Assembly: GCF_000166395.1 (NCBI RefSeq)
Contig: NC_014655.1
Coordinates: 3,472,001 to 3,536,000 of the forward strand
Origin: Leadbetterella byssophila DSM 17132
GTDB taxonomy: Bacteria; Bacteroidota; Bacteroidia; Cytophagales; Spirosomataceae
Reading direction: 5' to 3'
DNA length: 64,000 nucleotides
The position numbers were made by a program, and so were the translations under genes. Position 1 is the stretch's first letter, and each line of letters opens with the position of its first letter. Positions 54,635 to 63,920 of the stretch are shown here, in pieces. The notes beneath the pieces were generated by a model. It was not told the origin of the DNA. It did not search any database and was given only the letters and a program-made list of their open reading frames with translations.

Positions 54635-55393
54635 TCAGTAGGTTGCTTCTAACCAATTCATCAATGGTGTATGTTTCTCCTTGCTCACCGTGATGGTTTC
54701 ATCGTGGGGAATAGTAAGGATTATGGCCAACTTTCGCGCTCCATAGTTTTCTACGGATTTTACCGCACTTCTATTGACCAAATATTGGCGGTTTGCTCTA
54801 AAGAATCTGGTCCCTAATTTACTTTCCAGATCGTCTAAAGTTTTGGTCAAAAAATAAGATTTCTGATCAAAAGTCTTCAATAAAGTAGTTTCATTTCGTA
54901 TACAAGCCAAAGCTATCTCTTTCTCTGATACTGGTATGATCTGATCCTTGTAGTGTACCAGTACAGAAGTAACTTTGGGTCTATGGTCTAATGAGCTTAA
55001 GATGGCTTCAATATGATGATTGGTGGGTGCCAAAGCCTTCTGTAGGCTTTTGTATTTATCTATAGCCTCTTTAATAGTGGTGACTGAAAAGGGCTTTAAA
55101 ATGTAATGTATACCATTTGTCTTAAATGCGTTAAGGGCATATTCATCATAGGCAGTACAAAATATCACAGGTATGTCTGATTTTCTGTCGCGGAAGATCT
55201 CAAAACTCAAGCCATCACCTAATTGGATATCAGAGAATATCAAATCAGCTTCCAAGGGATGCTTAAAATATTCCAATGCTTCATTAACAGAACTTAAAGA
55301 AGCTATGATCTCAGCTCCCGGTTCTACTCTTGTTATGGCATCCGCTAAGTCTTCAGCCGTAAGTTTTTCGTCTTCTATGATGATAACCTTCAT
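54635..55393 (-). CDS. LytTR-family response regulator
   Basis: A 252-residue regulator: receiver domain (IIIEDEKLT acidic pocket; phospho-acceptor Asp in LIFSDIQLGDG near residue 54; Lys in ILKPFS) then LytTR domain from about residue 150, with RFFRANRQYLVN near residue 195. Overlaps the upstream kinase by 4 bp. Likely regulates the adjacent efflux operon, since it lies directly upstream on the same strand and shared sequence sites are seen. Confidence 0.92.
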   Translation of the reverse strand: MKVIIIEDEKLTAEDLADAITRVEPGAEIIASLSSVNEALEYFKHPLEADLIFSDIQLGDGLSFEIFRDRKSDIPVIFCTAYDEYALNAFKTNGIHYILKPFSVTTIKEAIDKYKSLQKALAPTNHHIEAILSSLDHRPKVTSVLVHYKDQIIPVSEKEIALACIRNETTLLKTFDQKSYFLTKTLDDLESKLGTRFFRANRQYLVNRSAVKSVENYGARKLAIILTIPHDETITVSKEKHTPLMNWLEATY

Positions 55394-56472
55394 GCTATTG
55401 AGGTGGGATTCTCTTTGGATAACAACTTGATTTTTACACTAAAATATTGATCACATTCTTCAATGTGAATCTGGTCTCCGGTAAGGAGTTTGTATCTCTC
55501 AGCTAAATTACTTAGACCATTTCCGGTAGATTCAGAGATGGATCTTTTAGGCTTCAGATTATTTTTAACCTCTATCCAATCCCCCGAATGACAGATTCGA
55601 ATCTCCAATGGAGAGGAATTCGTCAGTTCATTATGCTTTATGGCATTTTCCAATAGGGGTTGTAAAGAAAAAACAGGCAAATATCCTTTCACATTTTCGG
55701 GTATATCTACGATGTAGCGAAGAGCTTCCCCGAAACGGATTTTCTGCATCTCCATATAATCCTTGCAAGTTTTCAACTCCTCCTCCAAACTTACCAAAGC
55801 CTTCTTGTTTTGATTTACGGAAGCTCTAAGGAAATCAGACAAACTGATCAAATACTCTTCTGCTGTATCCGGATATTTTCTAATCAAAGACTTCAATACA
55901 TTCAATGCATTAAACAGGAAGTGAGGCTGAATCTGTTGGCGAAGAAGCTGATTAGCAGTCTCCGCATTTCTGGTTCTTAACTCAGAATTTTCCAGATCTA
56001 CTTTGACCTTAAGATCCTGTAGGATAATGAAATTATGTAAGAAATATACTACTGTATAAGCTATCGTGCTCAATAAAAGCAAGAAAAAATAGAGCCAAGG
56101 GCCCAAGCTATTGATCTTACTCTTTAAGAAAGCAGGAGAAACTATACCACAATCAATTAAAAACAAAGTGAAAAAGTGAGAAGCAAAGAATACAAGAGCA
56201 GTTACTATTAAACCACAGAGGTACTGTCTTTTGTCATTGATGGTAATAAAGCTGTGGTTCAAGCTGCTTTGCTTGTAAAAGCTCTTAAGCATTAGATAGT
56301 TAAGTAAGCTAAAGATATAGAACAATACAAAGGCTGTCCCCGTACGATATAACACACTAGAATACGTCTCTTCATGCATAAAAGAAGAAAGAAACGTTAT
56401 CAGTGATACCGTCAAAGAAAAAGCTAAACTATATTTAAGAATATTCCTAGTAGGAATCTCGTAATCTTTCAT
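55390..56472 (-). CDS. LytS-type sensor histidine kinase
   Basis: A 360-residue PF06580-type membrane kinase. Four membrane segments at about residues 15-155. The phospho-acceptor His is in QQIQPHFLFNALNVLKSL, the N box is PLLENAIKHNEL, and the G box is GNGLSNLAERY. It lacks a periplasmic sensor domain, so the signal may be membrane-derived. It is the first gene of the kinase-regulator pair and is preceded by an AAACGGA/TCCGTTT repeat at 56522-56551. Confidence 0.92.
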   Translation of the reverse strand: MKDYEIPTRNILKYSLAFSLTVSLITFLSSFMHEETYSSVLYRTGTAFVLFYIFSLLNYLMLKSFYKQSSLNHSFITINDKRQYLCGLIVTALVFFASHFFTLFLIDCGIVSPAFLKSKINSLGPWLYFFLLLLSTIAYTVVYFLHNFIILQDLKVKVDLENSELRTRNAETANQLLRQQIQPHFLFNALNVLKSLIRKYPDTAEEYLISLSDFLRASVNQNKKALVSLEEELKTCKDYMEMQKIRFGEALRYIVDIPENVKGYLPVFSLQPLLENAIKHNELTNSSPLEIRICHSGDWIEVKNNLKPKRSISESTGNGLSNLAERYKLLTGDQIHIEECDQYFSVKIKLLSKENPTSIA

Positions 56473-56521
56473 GGCGCAAAGGTAAGTCGCTCTATATCTA
56501 TATATAAATACTTCCTTACTA

Positions 56522-56551
56522 AAACGGACAAAAGTGGTACTGAATCCGTTT
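56522..56551. promoter_or_regulatory. Inverted repeat between sensor kinase and M16 protease genes
   Basis: AAACGGA (56522-56528) and TCCGTTT (56545-56551) form a perfect inverted repeat with a 16-bp spacer. The left arm extends to AAACGGACA, identical to 54495-54503. It could mediate autoregulation of the LytS/LytTR pair. Confidence 0.4.
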
Positions 56552-56613
56552 GAGTATGTCTTAAGATTTTTCTATTTTTTAATTAACTTTAAGTCTTTAC
56601 AAAACGTCATTAT

Positions 56614-59397
56614 ATGAGAGCTATACTAACCTTCTTACTATTAGGACTATCCATACTTCTAAAAGCACAAAAATTCCCCTTAGATAAAGCCTTGCCTATG
56701 GACCCCGAAGTTAAAGTAGGGACTCTACCAAACGGCTTAAAATATTTCATCAGAAAGAATACGGAACCCAAAAATAGAGCGGAACTGCGTTTGGCAGTGA
56801 AGATAGGTTCTATTGTAGAAACCGAAGAGCAGAGGGGTTTAGCCCATTTCATGGAACACATGAACTTCAATGGAACTAAGAATTTCCCCAAGAATAATCT
56901 GGTGCAGTTTCTGGAAAAAAGCGGGATCAAGTTTGGAGCAGATATTAACGCATATACCAGCTTTGATGAAACCGTATATCAGTTGCCAGTTCCAACAGAC
57001 TCTTTGGCACTTCTTGAAAAATATTTTTCAGTATTAGCTGACTGGTCAGGGAATGCTACCTTGGACCCCGAAGAGATAGACAAAGAAAGAGGGGTAGTAT
57101 TAGAAGAAGCAAGATTACATAAAGGTGCTTCTCAAAGAATCCAAGAAAAGCTTTTACCTGTTCTTTTAGGTGGATCACATTATGCTAATCGACTTCCCAT
57201 AGGTTTAGAATCCGTCATACAAACCGCTCCATACACTGAATTTCAAAGATTTAAAGAGGACTGGTACAGACCTGATCTGCAGGCGGTAGTGGCTGTAGGG
57301 GATTTTGATCCTAACGTCATTGAGAATATGATTAAAAAATATTTCTCGGAATTTAAAAATCCTAAAAATGCCAAGCCAAGAACTAAATTCAAGGTTCCTC
57401 TTAGAGAGGGTACTCAGGTAGTAGTTGTGAAAGACAAGGAACAACCCTATACCATAGCGCAACTATATTATTTGCATAAGCAGAAAAAGGAAATGACCGG
57501 GAAGGATAGGAGAGAAGCTATAGTAAGGACTCTATTCAATGTGATGATGAGCATGCGTTTCTCCGAGCTACAAAAGAGTGCAAATCCTCCATTTCAATTT
57601 GGTAGTACAAATTACTCCTCTTTCCTAGCAGATTTGGATGCTTTGAGCTCCATAGTGGTAGCCAAAGGGAATGACCTGGAAGGAGCCATTAAGGCAGTGA
57701 TGCAAGAAAACGCAAGAGCCGGAAAGTTTGGATTTACGGCTACGGAATTAGAAAGAGCAAAAATGTCCTACAAAAGCAGCATGGAAAAAATGTACGCTGA
57801 GAAAGATAAAACCTCTTCTATCAACTTTGTAGAAGAATTAGTAGAAGCCTTTCTGAACGATCTGGTCATGACAAACATAGCTTTTGATAAGGAGTTTTTA
57901 GATCAATATCTGGCAGATATTTCTTTAGAAGAGGTTAATAAATTCACGAATGAAGTTTTTTCTTCCAAAGGGAAGGTTCTTGCCGTAATCGGTCCTGAAA
58001 CGGCAGAGCTTCCGGAAGAAGGGATTCTCAAAGAATGGGTAAGTGCTGACCAGCAGAATGTCCAAGCCTATGTAGATGATGTGGTGGATGTGCCTTTGGT
58101 ACAAAACCTTTCAAATGCCGGGAAATATGTAGCTCAAAAAGAGATTAAGGAAATAGGGGTTACGGAATTAGAGTTAGATAACGGGGTGAAGGTGGTGCTA
58201 AAACCCACTACGTTCAAGAATGATGAGATTCTTATCAGGGCAAGCAGATGGGGAGGAACCTCTTTATATGACGATATTGACCATCCGGCTTTTGCTAGTT
58301 TTGTGGCATCTAACAGCGGAAACGGACCACTGAACAATAAGCAGTTGAGCAAGTTCTTATCCGGTAAAGTAGTGAATGTTTCTGTAAGTGTAGGTCAACT
58401 GAGTGAAAGCGTTTCCGCATCCAGCACAAGGAAGGATTTAGAAACGGCACTTCAAATGATCTACAATAAGTTTACAAATCAAAATCTTGACGCGGAAGCT
58501 GTTTCAGGTGCCTTAGCGAATCAAATAGAGATCTTGAAAAATATAGAAGCTACACCCACGCCTGAAAAAGTATATGATGATACCTTGCAGGCCGTATTAT
58601 CTCAAAATCATCCCCGAAGAGCACCTATGACCTCAGATAGGGTGGCAAAGATCGATGCTGAAAAGGCTTTAGCCATCTACAAGGAAAGATTCTCAAATGC
58701 AAACGGATTCGTCTTCGTTCTGGTGGGCGCATTTGAAGTAGAAGAAATCAAACCTCTGTTAGCTCAATACTTAGGAAGTTTACCCAGCAACGGTAAATTA
58801 TCTACTTTCAGAGATTTAGGAATTACTCCTCCTGAAAAGAAGATGAATGTGGTGGTTAAGAAGGGGAAAGAAGATAAGGCTACTGTCACCCTGGTTTATA
58901 ATGGTACTTACGAAGGTAAAGTAGAAGAAGAGAGGGTTTTAAATGCGCTAGGTGAAATCCTTCAGATGCGACTAACAGAAGAGTTAAGAGAAAATGAAGG
59001 TGGAGCATATTCTCCGTACGCTACGATCAATTATAGCAGATGGCCTACACCTAGGTACCAGGGGGTTATCAGTTTTGGATGTGCGCCTGTGAATGTAGAG
59101 AAATTAGTTGCCATCTGTAAAAGTGAAGTAGAGAAGTTAGTGAAGGAAGGTGCTCAAGAAGATGATATCCAAAAGTATGTGAATAACGAGAAGTTGAACT
59201 TTGAGACCTATCTCCAAAGGAATGCCTTCTGGGCCTCTACTCTTTTAAGCAAATATCAAAAGGGAGAAGATGTAAAAGGTATACTCCATGAAAATGATTA
59301 TCTGAAGGAGCTTAGCACATCCAGTACAAAGGCAGCTGCTAAGAAATTTTTGTCTGATGATCGCTGGGTACAGGTAACCCTTTTACCTGAAGAATGA
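56614..59397 (+). CDS. M16 family zinc metalloprotease (two-domain, insulinase-like)
   Basis: A 927-residue exported M16 peptidase. Signal peptide: MRAILTFLLLGLSILLKAQ. The inverted zinc motif HFMEH is near residue 78, and the downstream Glu is in GVVLEEARLHKG around residue 155. The second, inactive-type M16 domain runs from about residue 480. Related proteins in Bacteroidota are periplasmic proteases or peptide processors. Monocistronic, divergent from the sensor kinase. Confidence 0.93.
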   Translation: MRAILTFLLLGLSILLKAQKFPLDKALPMDPEVKVGTLPNGLKYFIRKNTEPKNRAELRLAVKIGSIVETEEQRGLAHFMEHMNFNGTKNFPKNNLVQFLEKSGIKFGADINAYTSFDETVYQLPVPTDSLALLEKYFSVLADWSGNATLDPEEIDKERGVVLEEARLHKGASQRIQEKLLPVLLGGSHYANRLPIGLESVIQTAPYTEFQRFKEDWYRPDLQAVVAVGDFDPNVIENMIKKYFSEFKNPKNAKPRTKFKVPLREGTQVVVVKDKEQPYTIAQLYYLHKQKKEMTGKDRREAIVRTLFNVMMSMRFSELQKSANPPFQFGSTNYSSFLADLDALSSIVVAKGNDLEGAIKAVMQENARAGKFGFTATELERAKMSYKSSMEKMYAEKDKTSSINFVEELVEAFLNDLVMTNIAFDKEFLDQYLADISLEEVNKFTNEVFSSKGKVLAVIGPETAELPEEGILKEWVSADQQNVQAYVDDVVDVPLVQNLSNAGKYVAQKEIKEIGVTELELDNGVKVVLKPTTFKNDEILIRASRWGGTSLYDDIDHPAFASFVASNSGNGPLNNKQLSKFLSGKVVNVSVSVGQLSESVSASSTRKDLETALQMIYNKFTNQNLDAEAVSGALANQIEILKNIEATPTPEKVYDDTLQAVLSQNHPRRAPMTSDRVAKIDAEKALAIYKERFSNANGFVFVLVGAFEVEEIKPLLAQYLGSLPSNGKLSTFRDLGITPPEKKMNVVVKKGKEDKATVTLVYNGTYEGKVEEERVLNALGEILQMRLTEELRENEGGAYSPYATINYSRWPTPRYQGVISFGCAPVNVEKLVAICKSEVEKLVKEGAQEDDIQKYVNNEKLNFETYLQRNAFWASTLLSKYQKGEDVKGILHENDYLKELSTSSTKAAAKKFLSDDRWVQVTLLPEE

Positions 59398-59404
59398 GAC
59401 CCAT

Positions 59405-59412
59405 TATCTTTG
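59405..59412 (+). promoter_or_regulatory. Putative -7 promoter element for the thioredoxin-like gene
   Basis: TATCTTTG matches TAnnTTTG, 17 bp before the ATG at 59429. It separates this gene transcriptionally from the M16 protease gene 31 bp upstream. Confidence 0.5.
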
Positions 59413-59428
59413 TGTAAAATTATATACT

Positions 59429-59986
59429 ATGGCACTTACACCTTCTAATATGCTTAATCTGGGTACAGTTGCCCCGGATTTTTCGCTCATTGACACCAGG
59501 ACGGCTAAGATTACTTCCTTATCTGACTGTAAAGGAGCTATGGGAACCTTAGTGATGTTCATTTGTAATCATTGCCCATACGTAATCCATGTTATGCCTG
59601 AAATCATGAAGGTGAGGCAGGATTATCCGCAAGTAGGATTTGTGGCCATTAGTTCTAATGATGTAGTGTCCTATCCACAGGACGGTCCGGATAAGATGAG
59701 AGAGTTTGCCAAGGAATGGAATATGGATTTTCCTTATCTTTTTGATGAGACACAGCAAGTAGCTAAAGCCTACGATGCTGCCTGCACTCCAGACTTTTAC
59801 TTGTTTAACGCAGAGGATAAGTTAGTATATAGGGGAAGATTAGATGAGTCTAGGCCTAGAACGGAGGATCCAAAACCTTTGACCGGAAAAGATCTGAGAG
59901 GGGCTATAAATGCCTTGCTGGCAGGTGAACCCCTCTCAGAGATTCAATTCCCTAGTATGGGATGCAATATCAAATGGAAGGTTTAG
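59429..59986 (+). CDS. Thioredoxin/AhpC-TSA family protein
   Basis: A 185-residue thioredoxin-fold protein. The active-site region is FICNHCPYVIHVMPE with Cys at two positions spaced as CxxC (CNHC), and the preceding strand starts APDFSLIDTRT. The YLFDETQQVAKAYDAACTPDFYLF block holds a second Cys and the cis-Pro. No signal peptide; cytosolic. A peroxiredoxin- or TlpA-like reductase role is likely, partner unknown. Its 3' end overlaps the convergent WbsX-like gene by 17 bp. Confidence 0.9.
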   Translation: MALTPSNMLNLGTVAPDFSLIDTRTAKITSLSDCKGAMGTLVMFICNHCPYVIHVMPEIMKVRQDYPQVGFVAISSNDVVSYPQDGPDKMREFAKEWNMDFPYLFDETQQVAKAYDAACTPDFYLFNAEDKLVYRGRLDESRPRTEDPKPLTGKDLRGAINALLAGEPLSEIQFPSMGCNIKWKV

Positions 59987-61055
59987 AAAAGACCTCTTTC
60001 ACGGCTTCTAAGAACTGTCTTCCAAACTTTACGCAGGGTTCGAGGTGATTTCCCTCGGCCCATTCATTCCATGAGTTGATAAAGACGATCTGCTCCTCTT
60101 CAGGGAATTCCTTCACATCTTCTACTGCGTCTATCAAGGAAGCTTTGAAGTCTTCTACATTTTGATTCTTCAAGATAACGGCGTTTTTGCCCTTTCTAGC
60201 AGTATTATCAAATCCCACTATGGGACATGGGAATCCCTTGTATTTGATCTTATGAATTTTCGCTCTCTCCTTGTATTGCTTGTAATCGTAGATCTTCAAG
60301 GTAGGGTTGATCACGCCTTGTAGCAAATTTCGAATCATTCGCTTTGGAGTAAATCCATCAATCCAAAACTCGGAAAGTAAATTATGACGGGTCTGGAAAT
60401 GAATGGCCGTGTCAAAACCTATATCAGCAGGATTTCTGTTTGGATCGTGCGAATTACTTCCTACAAAATAGGGTTTTGGAACCCCATTTTCTGCACAGAC
60501 TTCTTCAAAAATCTCAAACATGCGTCCCACCTCCGGAATATCAAAAGGTTTATAGATCAGGAAAATGGGTCGGCCATTGATCTTCATGTATCTCTCGTCT
60601 TTAAAAGACGGAATGAGCCATTCTGCATGAGCTCTGTGATCTTCCTCACTATACTTTTGCTCAATAAGAACTACACTTTCCTTATCCTGCCCCTCCCATC
60701 TTCTTGACCAATTTTCATTGGCCCAGAAATAACAAAAAGGGAAATCAGGCTCTTTGGAAGCCAGGACTTCATCTATTGGTTGATGAAGCAGGCGTTTGCC
60801 TGAAAACCAATAGTGGTAATAACAAAAACCGTGTATGCCGTATTCCTTTGCCATGTCCGCGTGCAATTGCCGGGTCTCCGGTACACGCAGATCATAATAG
60901 CCATTGTCAGTTGGCAATTGAGGTTGGTAGTGGCCTTTAAATTGTGGTTCTGCCGACGAAACATTTGTCCATTCCGTGAATCCTTTTCCCCACCACTTAT
61001 CGTTCTCTGGAATAGGATGGTATTGCGGCAGATAAATCGCTACAGCTTTGGGCAT
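59970..61055 (-). CDS. WbsX-like glycosyltransferase (GH99-like domain)
   Basis: A 361-residue protein matching the Glyco_tranf_WbsX family. Typical segments: AIYLPQYHPIPENDKWWGKGFTEWTNV at the N-terminus, HGFCYYHYWFSGKRLL, FCYFWANENWSRRW and INSWNEWAEGNHLEP near the end, with conserved acidic residues as in GH99-type active sites. It is linked to O-antigen and surface polysaccharide loci in other bacteria. The 2OG-Fe(II) oxygenase gene ends 1 bp upstream of its start, so both are one transcript. Confidence 0.9.
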   Translation of the reverse strand: MPKAVAIYLPQYHPIPENDKWWGKGFTEWTNVSSAEPQFKGHYQPQLPTDNGYYDLRVPETRQLHADMAKEYGIHGFCYYHYWFSGKRLLHQPIDEVLASKEPDFPFCYFWANENWSRRWEGQDKESVVLIEQKYSEEDHRAHAEWLIPSFKDERYMKINGRPIFLIYKPFDIPEVGRMFEIFEEVCAENGVPKPYFVGSNSHDPNRNPADIGFDTAIHFQTRHNLLSEFWIDGFTPKRMIRNLLQGVINPTLKIYDYKQYKERAKIHKIKYKGFPCPIVGFDNTARKGKNAVILKNQNVEDFKASLIDAVEDVKEFPEEEQIVFINSWNEWAEGNHLEPCVKFGRQFLEAVKEVFSKPSI

Positions 61056-61895
61056 TTACTTCTTCAAAAGATTAGTTACGAAAGGAGGAAGAATTTGACC
61101 AATAAACCAGTTAAAGTTCTTCTTTACCTTCACTCCGTCATAATTATCTCGTGTAAAATGAGTTCCTTCTGGCACTTCTTCACCCGGACGTGCCTTAAAT
61201 AATGTAGATTTTTTTCCAGGTATTACTTCTCCTTCTGGTCTACCTACGGTGAAGTAGAAGAGACCTATGGATTTTCTTGTCATTCCTTCCGGACAAGAAA
61301 TGATCTCTGGTACTCCATGATAGTTAAAGTCTGTTACATCAAATACCACCAATCTATTGAACAAAGGAGCAATCTTTACTTCGCATTTGGTCATGTCAGT
61401 ATCCCAGAGTTCAAGGTCTCCGTTGTACTCCGGTTTCCAATCTTTATTAAGATAAAGAATAGCATTTATCCTTCTGGATAGATGAGGCAATTTCCCATGC
61501 ATATTAAAGTCGGCATGTACACCTAACTTACCACCCGGTTTTAATTGATGTAAGCCTCCTCCTACGAAATAGGGGTCAGGCATCAAATTAGGTATGCCTG
61601 TCAGTGTCTCCAAAAAATAGATGAAGGGAGCCGAGTTAAATTGATACAGTAATTGGGACGTGAAGTCGGATACTTTTTCTTCTCCTTGGGCTTCCAGTTT
61701 TCCTTCAAAATAATTTTCGTACTCCTTCCAGATCTTTACATCCGGACTAGGAAAGTCTGCCAGAACCCTTTCCAGAGGTTCGGGGTCCATGAAATTATCA
61801 ATAGAAATGTGTGGAAAAGGTTTAGCGGTTTTGTATTCCTTAGCTTTTGACTTCGCTAGTGCTTGAAGTTCAGCCGTGTTAAAATATAACTTCAT
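61056..61895 (-). CDS. 2OG-Fe(II) oxygenase family protein
   Basis: A 279-residue non-heme iron dioxygenase. Iron ligands: His and Asp in GVHADFNMHGK near residues 130-140, and the distal His in FNYHGVPE near residue 205, with the 2-oxoglutarate-binding Arg downstream (RKSIGLFYF). Double-stranded beta-helix fold fits. Immediately upstream of the WbsX-like gene in the same transcript, so it may hydroxylate a sugar or a lipid-linked intermediate (inference). Promoter element seen at 61944-61951. Confidence 0.88.
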   Translation of the reverse strand: MKLYFNTAELQALAKSKAKEYKTAKPFPHISIDNFMDPEPLERVLADFPSPDVKIWKEYENYFEGKLEAQGEEKVSDFTSQLLYQFNSAPFIYFLETLTGIPNLMPDPYFVGGGLHQLKPGGKLGVHADFNMHGKLPHLSRRINAILYLNKDWKPEYNGDLELWDTDMTKCEVKIAPLFNRLVVFDVTDFNYHGVPEIISCPEGMTRKSIGLFYFTVGRPEGEVIPGKKSTLFKARPGEEVPEGTHFTRDNYDGVKVKKNFNWFIGQILPPFVTNLLKK

Positions 61896-61943
61896 ATTTT
61901 AGTTTAGGTAAAGGAACAGGGGTTGCAAAATAGTTTTATTCGG

Positions 61944-61951
61944 CAAATATA
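61944..61951 (-). promoter_or_regulatory. Putative -7 promoter element for the 2OG-Fe(II) oxygenase gene
   Basis: TATATTTG on the minus strand matches TAnnTTTG, 48 bp before the ATG at 61895. Confidence 0.45.
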
Positions 61952-62027
61952 CAATCAAATAAGCGAGTACCCTAAGCGCCCGTCTCTATTTTGTGTAAAC
62001 GTTAAGATCTTCCTTTTGGTCTACATA

Positions 62028-63824
62028 CTATTCTGTTTCTTCCTCGTGATCTAGTGTTTTTGTGATCTTGTCAATGTTTAAACTGTTAGCCATGGCCGTA
62101 AAGATTTCATAGTATCTTCCTTTCTGGTCAAAGAGTGCTTCATGATGTCCACTTTCCACCGCTCTGCCCTGTTCTAGAACTACGATGTTATTCGCGTCAA
62201 TTATTTGGGAAATACTATGTGATATGATGATTACCGTACGGTTTTCTTTTATAGCATCTAAGCTCTTTTTGATCTGTTCGGTAGCTATTGCATCGAGACT
62301 GGCTGTGGGTTCATCTAGGAAGATGATGGGCGGATTTTTTAGGAATAATCTGGCAATAGCTATCCTCTGCTGTTGTCCTCCTGATAAACTTCTTGCATCT
62401 GACTCGTAACCTTCTGATAAGAGCATGACCTGGTCATGGATATACGCTTTTTTCGCAGCATCAATCACCTCTTCATCCGTGGCGTCTGGTCGGCCGTAGC
62501 GAATATTTTCAGCTATAGTTCCCTTAAAGATGTGATTCTTCTGTAGTACTAGACCGATGTGCTTTCTCAATTCTGTAGTATCATAGTCTGCCAAATCCAC
62601 GCCGTCTATGAAGATTTGACCACGAGTAGGCTCGTAGAATTTGTCCAATAGATTTACGATAGTACTCTTCCCTGCTCCACTTAAACCTACTAGGGCGGTG
62701 GTTTCATCAGGAGGAATGGTCATACTGACATTGAAAAGGGCTTGGTTACCGTTTGGATACACAAAGTCTACATTTTTCAATTCTATTTTGCCTTTCATCT
62801 GGGCAGGAATATACTTTCCGCTGTTCTCTATCTGATGCTCTGATTCCAAAATATCGAAGAATCCTTCCGAATAGATCAGGGCATCATTCACTTCATCGTA
62901 GATGCGGTGCAACTGCCTGATGGGAGCTGAGATATTACCAAATAACATCACATGGAACATGATAGCACCTATAGACATTTGGCCGTCTAATACAAAGTAG
63001 GCGGTCAGGATGATGATGATCACCACGCCGATTTGTTCTATCAAACTCTTGATACTATCAAAAATAAAGGCAGTTTTACGTGTTTCCAGTTGGTTATTCG
63101 TCATGTCCAATTGGATCAATCTATGTTTCTCTGCTTCATCATTCTCGCGGACAAAGGATTTGATGACGGTGATAGATTCTATTAAACTGATGATGCTATG
63201 GTTTTTAGTTTCTCTGTAGTTCCTCATTTTTCTACGGAAACCACTTAGTTTATTGGCTTGGTATTGGCTGATATAGAAATAGATGGGAACTATACATAAA
63301 CTCACTAAGCCCACCCAGAAGTTGGCCGAGAACATAGCGATTAAGGCCACAATGGCATTGGCAAATAATGGGAAGATATCAATGAAAAAGTTCTGTACCA
63401 GACGGGTTAGGCTGCTGATTCCCGTATCAATCCGTGTTTGAAGTTTACCACTTTCGTTCTCTGATGAGGTGTAAAATGCCAAACGATAGGTGAGGATCTT
63501 TTCCACTATTGATTGAGAAAAATCTCTGGCAATCAAGATACGTAATCGTTCTCCGTAATATTTCTGTCCAAACTGAACGACGGAGTTAAGGAGTTCCTTT
63601 CCTAATAAAATAGAACTAATGACGGTAAGTAAGGAAAATCCTTTACTGAGAGGTTCCTTTGCTACCATCAATTCGGAAATAGAATCTACTGTATATCTAA
63701 GAATATAGGCATTTACTTGGGCTGCAAAGGAACCTATCACGGTCAAGACCAAGGTTAAGATGACGAGTACTCTGTAAGGTCTTACAAAGGGTCTTAACTT
63801 TTTAAATAAGGCGGTTAATGTCAC
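62028..63824 (-). CDS. ABC exporter, fused permease and ATPase (MsbA/multidrug type)
   Basis: A 598-residue half-transporter. Six membrane segments over residues 15-320 and an ATPase domain with Walker A GLSGAGKST near residue 388, the signature LSGGQQQRIAIAR, Walker B IIFLDEPTASLD and H-loop IISHS. It exports lipids, glycolipids or drugs as a homodimer. The start is GTG at 63822-63824 with TATATTTG upstream. Proximity to WbsX and oxygenase genes is consistent with a lipid-linked saccharide exporter, but MsbA-like drug export fits equally. Confidence 0.9.
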   Translation of the reverse strand: MTLTALFKKLRPFVRPYRVLVILTLVLTVIGSFAAQVNAYILRYTVDSISELMVAKEPLSKGFSLLTVISSILLGKELLNSVVQFGQKYYGERLRILIARDFSQSIVEKILTYRLAFYTSSENESGKLQTRIDTGISSLTRLVQNFFIDIFPLFANAIVALIAMFSANFWVGLVSLCIVPIYFYISQYQANKLSGFRRKMRNYRETKNHSIISLIESITVIKSFVRENDEAEKHRLIQLDMTNNQLETRKTAFIFDSIKSLIEQIGVVIIIILTAYFVLDGQMSIGAIMFHVMLFGNISAPIRQLHRIYDEVNDALIYSEGFFDILESEHQIENSGKYIPAQMKGKIELKNVDFVYPNGNQALFNVSMTIPPDETTALVGLSGAGKSTIVNLLDKFYEPTRGQIFIDGVDLADYDTTELRKHIGLVLQKNHIFKGTIAENIRYGRPDATDEEVIDAAKKAYIHDQVMLLSEGYESDARSLSGGQQQRIAIARLFLKNPPIIFLDEPTASLDAIATEQIKKSLDAIKENRTVIIISHSISQIIDANNIVVLEQGRAVESGHHEALFDQKGRYYEIFTAMANSLNIDKITKTLDHEEETE

Positions 63825-63846
63825 GGATTTGCGAGAGTTGTATGGA

Positions 63847-63854
63847 CAAATATA
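63847..63854 (-). promoter_or_regulatory. Putative -7 promoter element for the ABC exporter gene
   Basis: TATATTTG on the minus strand matches TAnnTTTG, 22 bp before the GTG start. Confidence 0.45.
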
Positions 63855-63920
63855 GATTTATATTGTTAGTTTTTACGAAGCATTTCCTTTAATTAGCATC
63901 TGAAACAAATTTTAACGATC

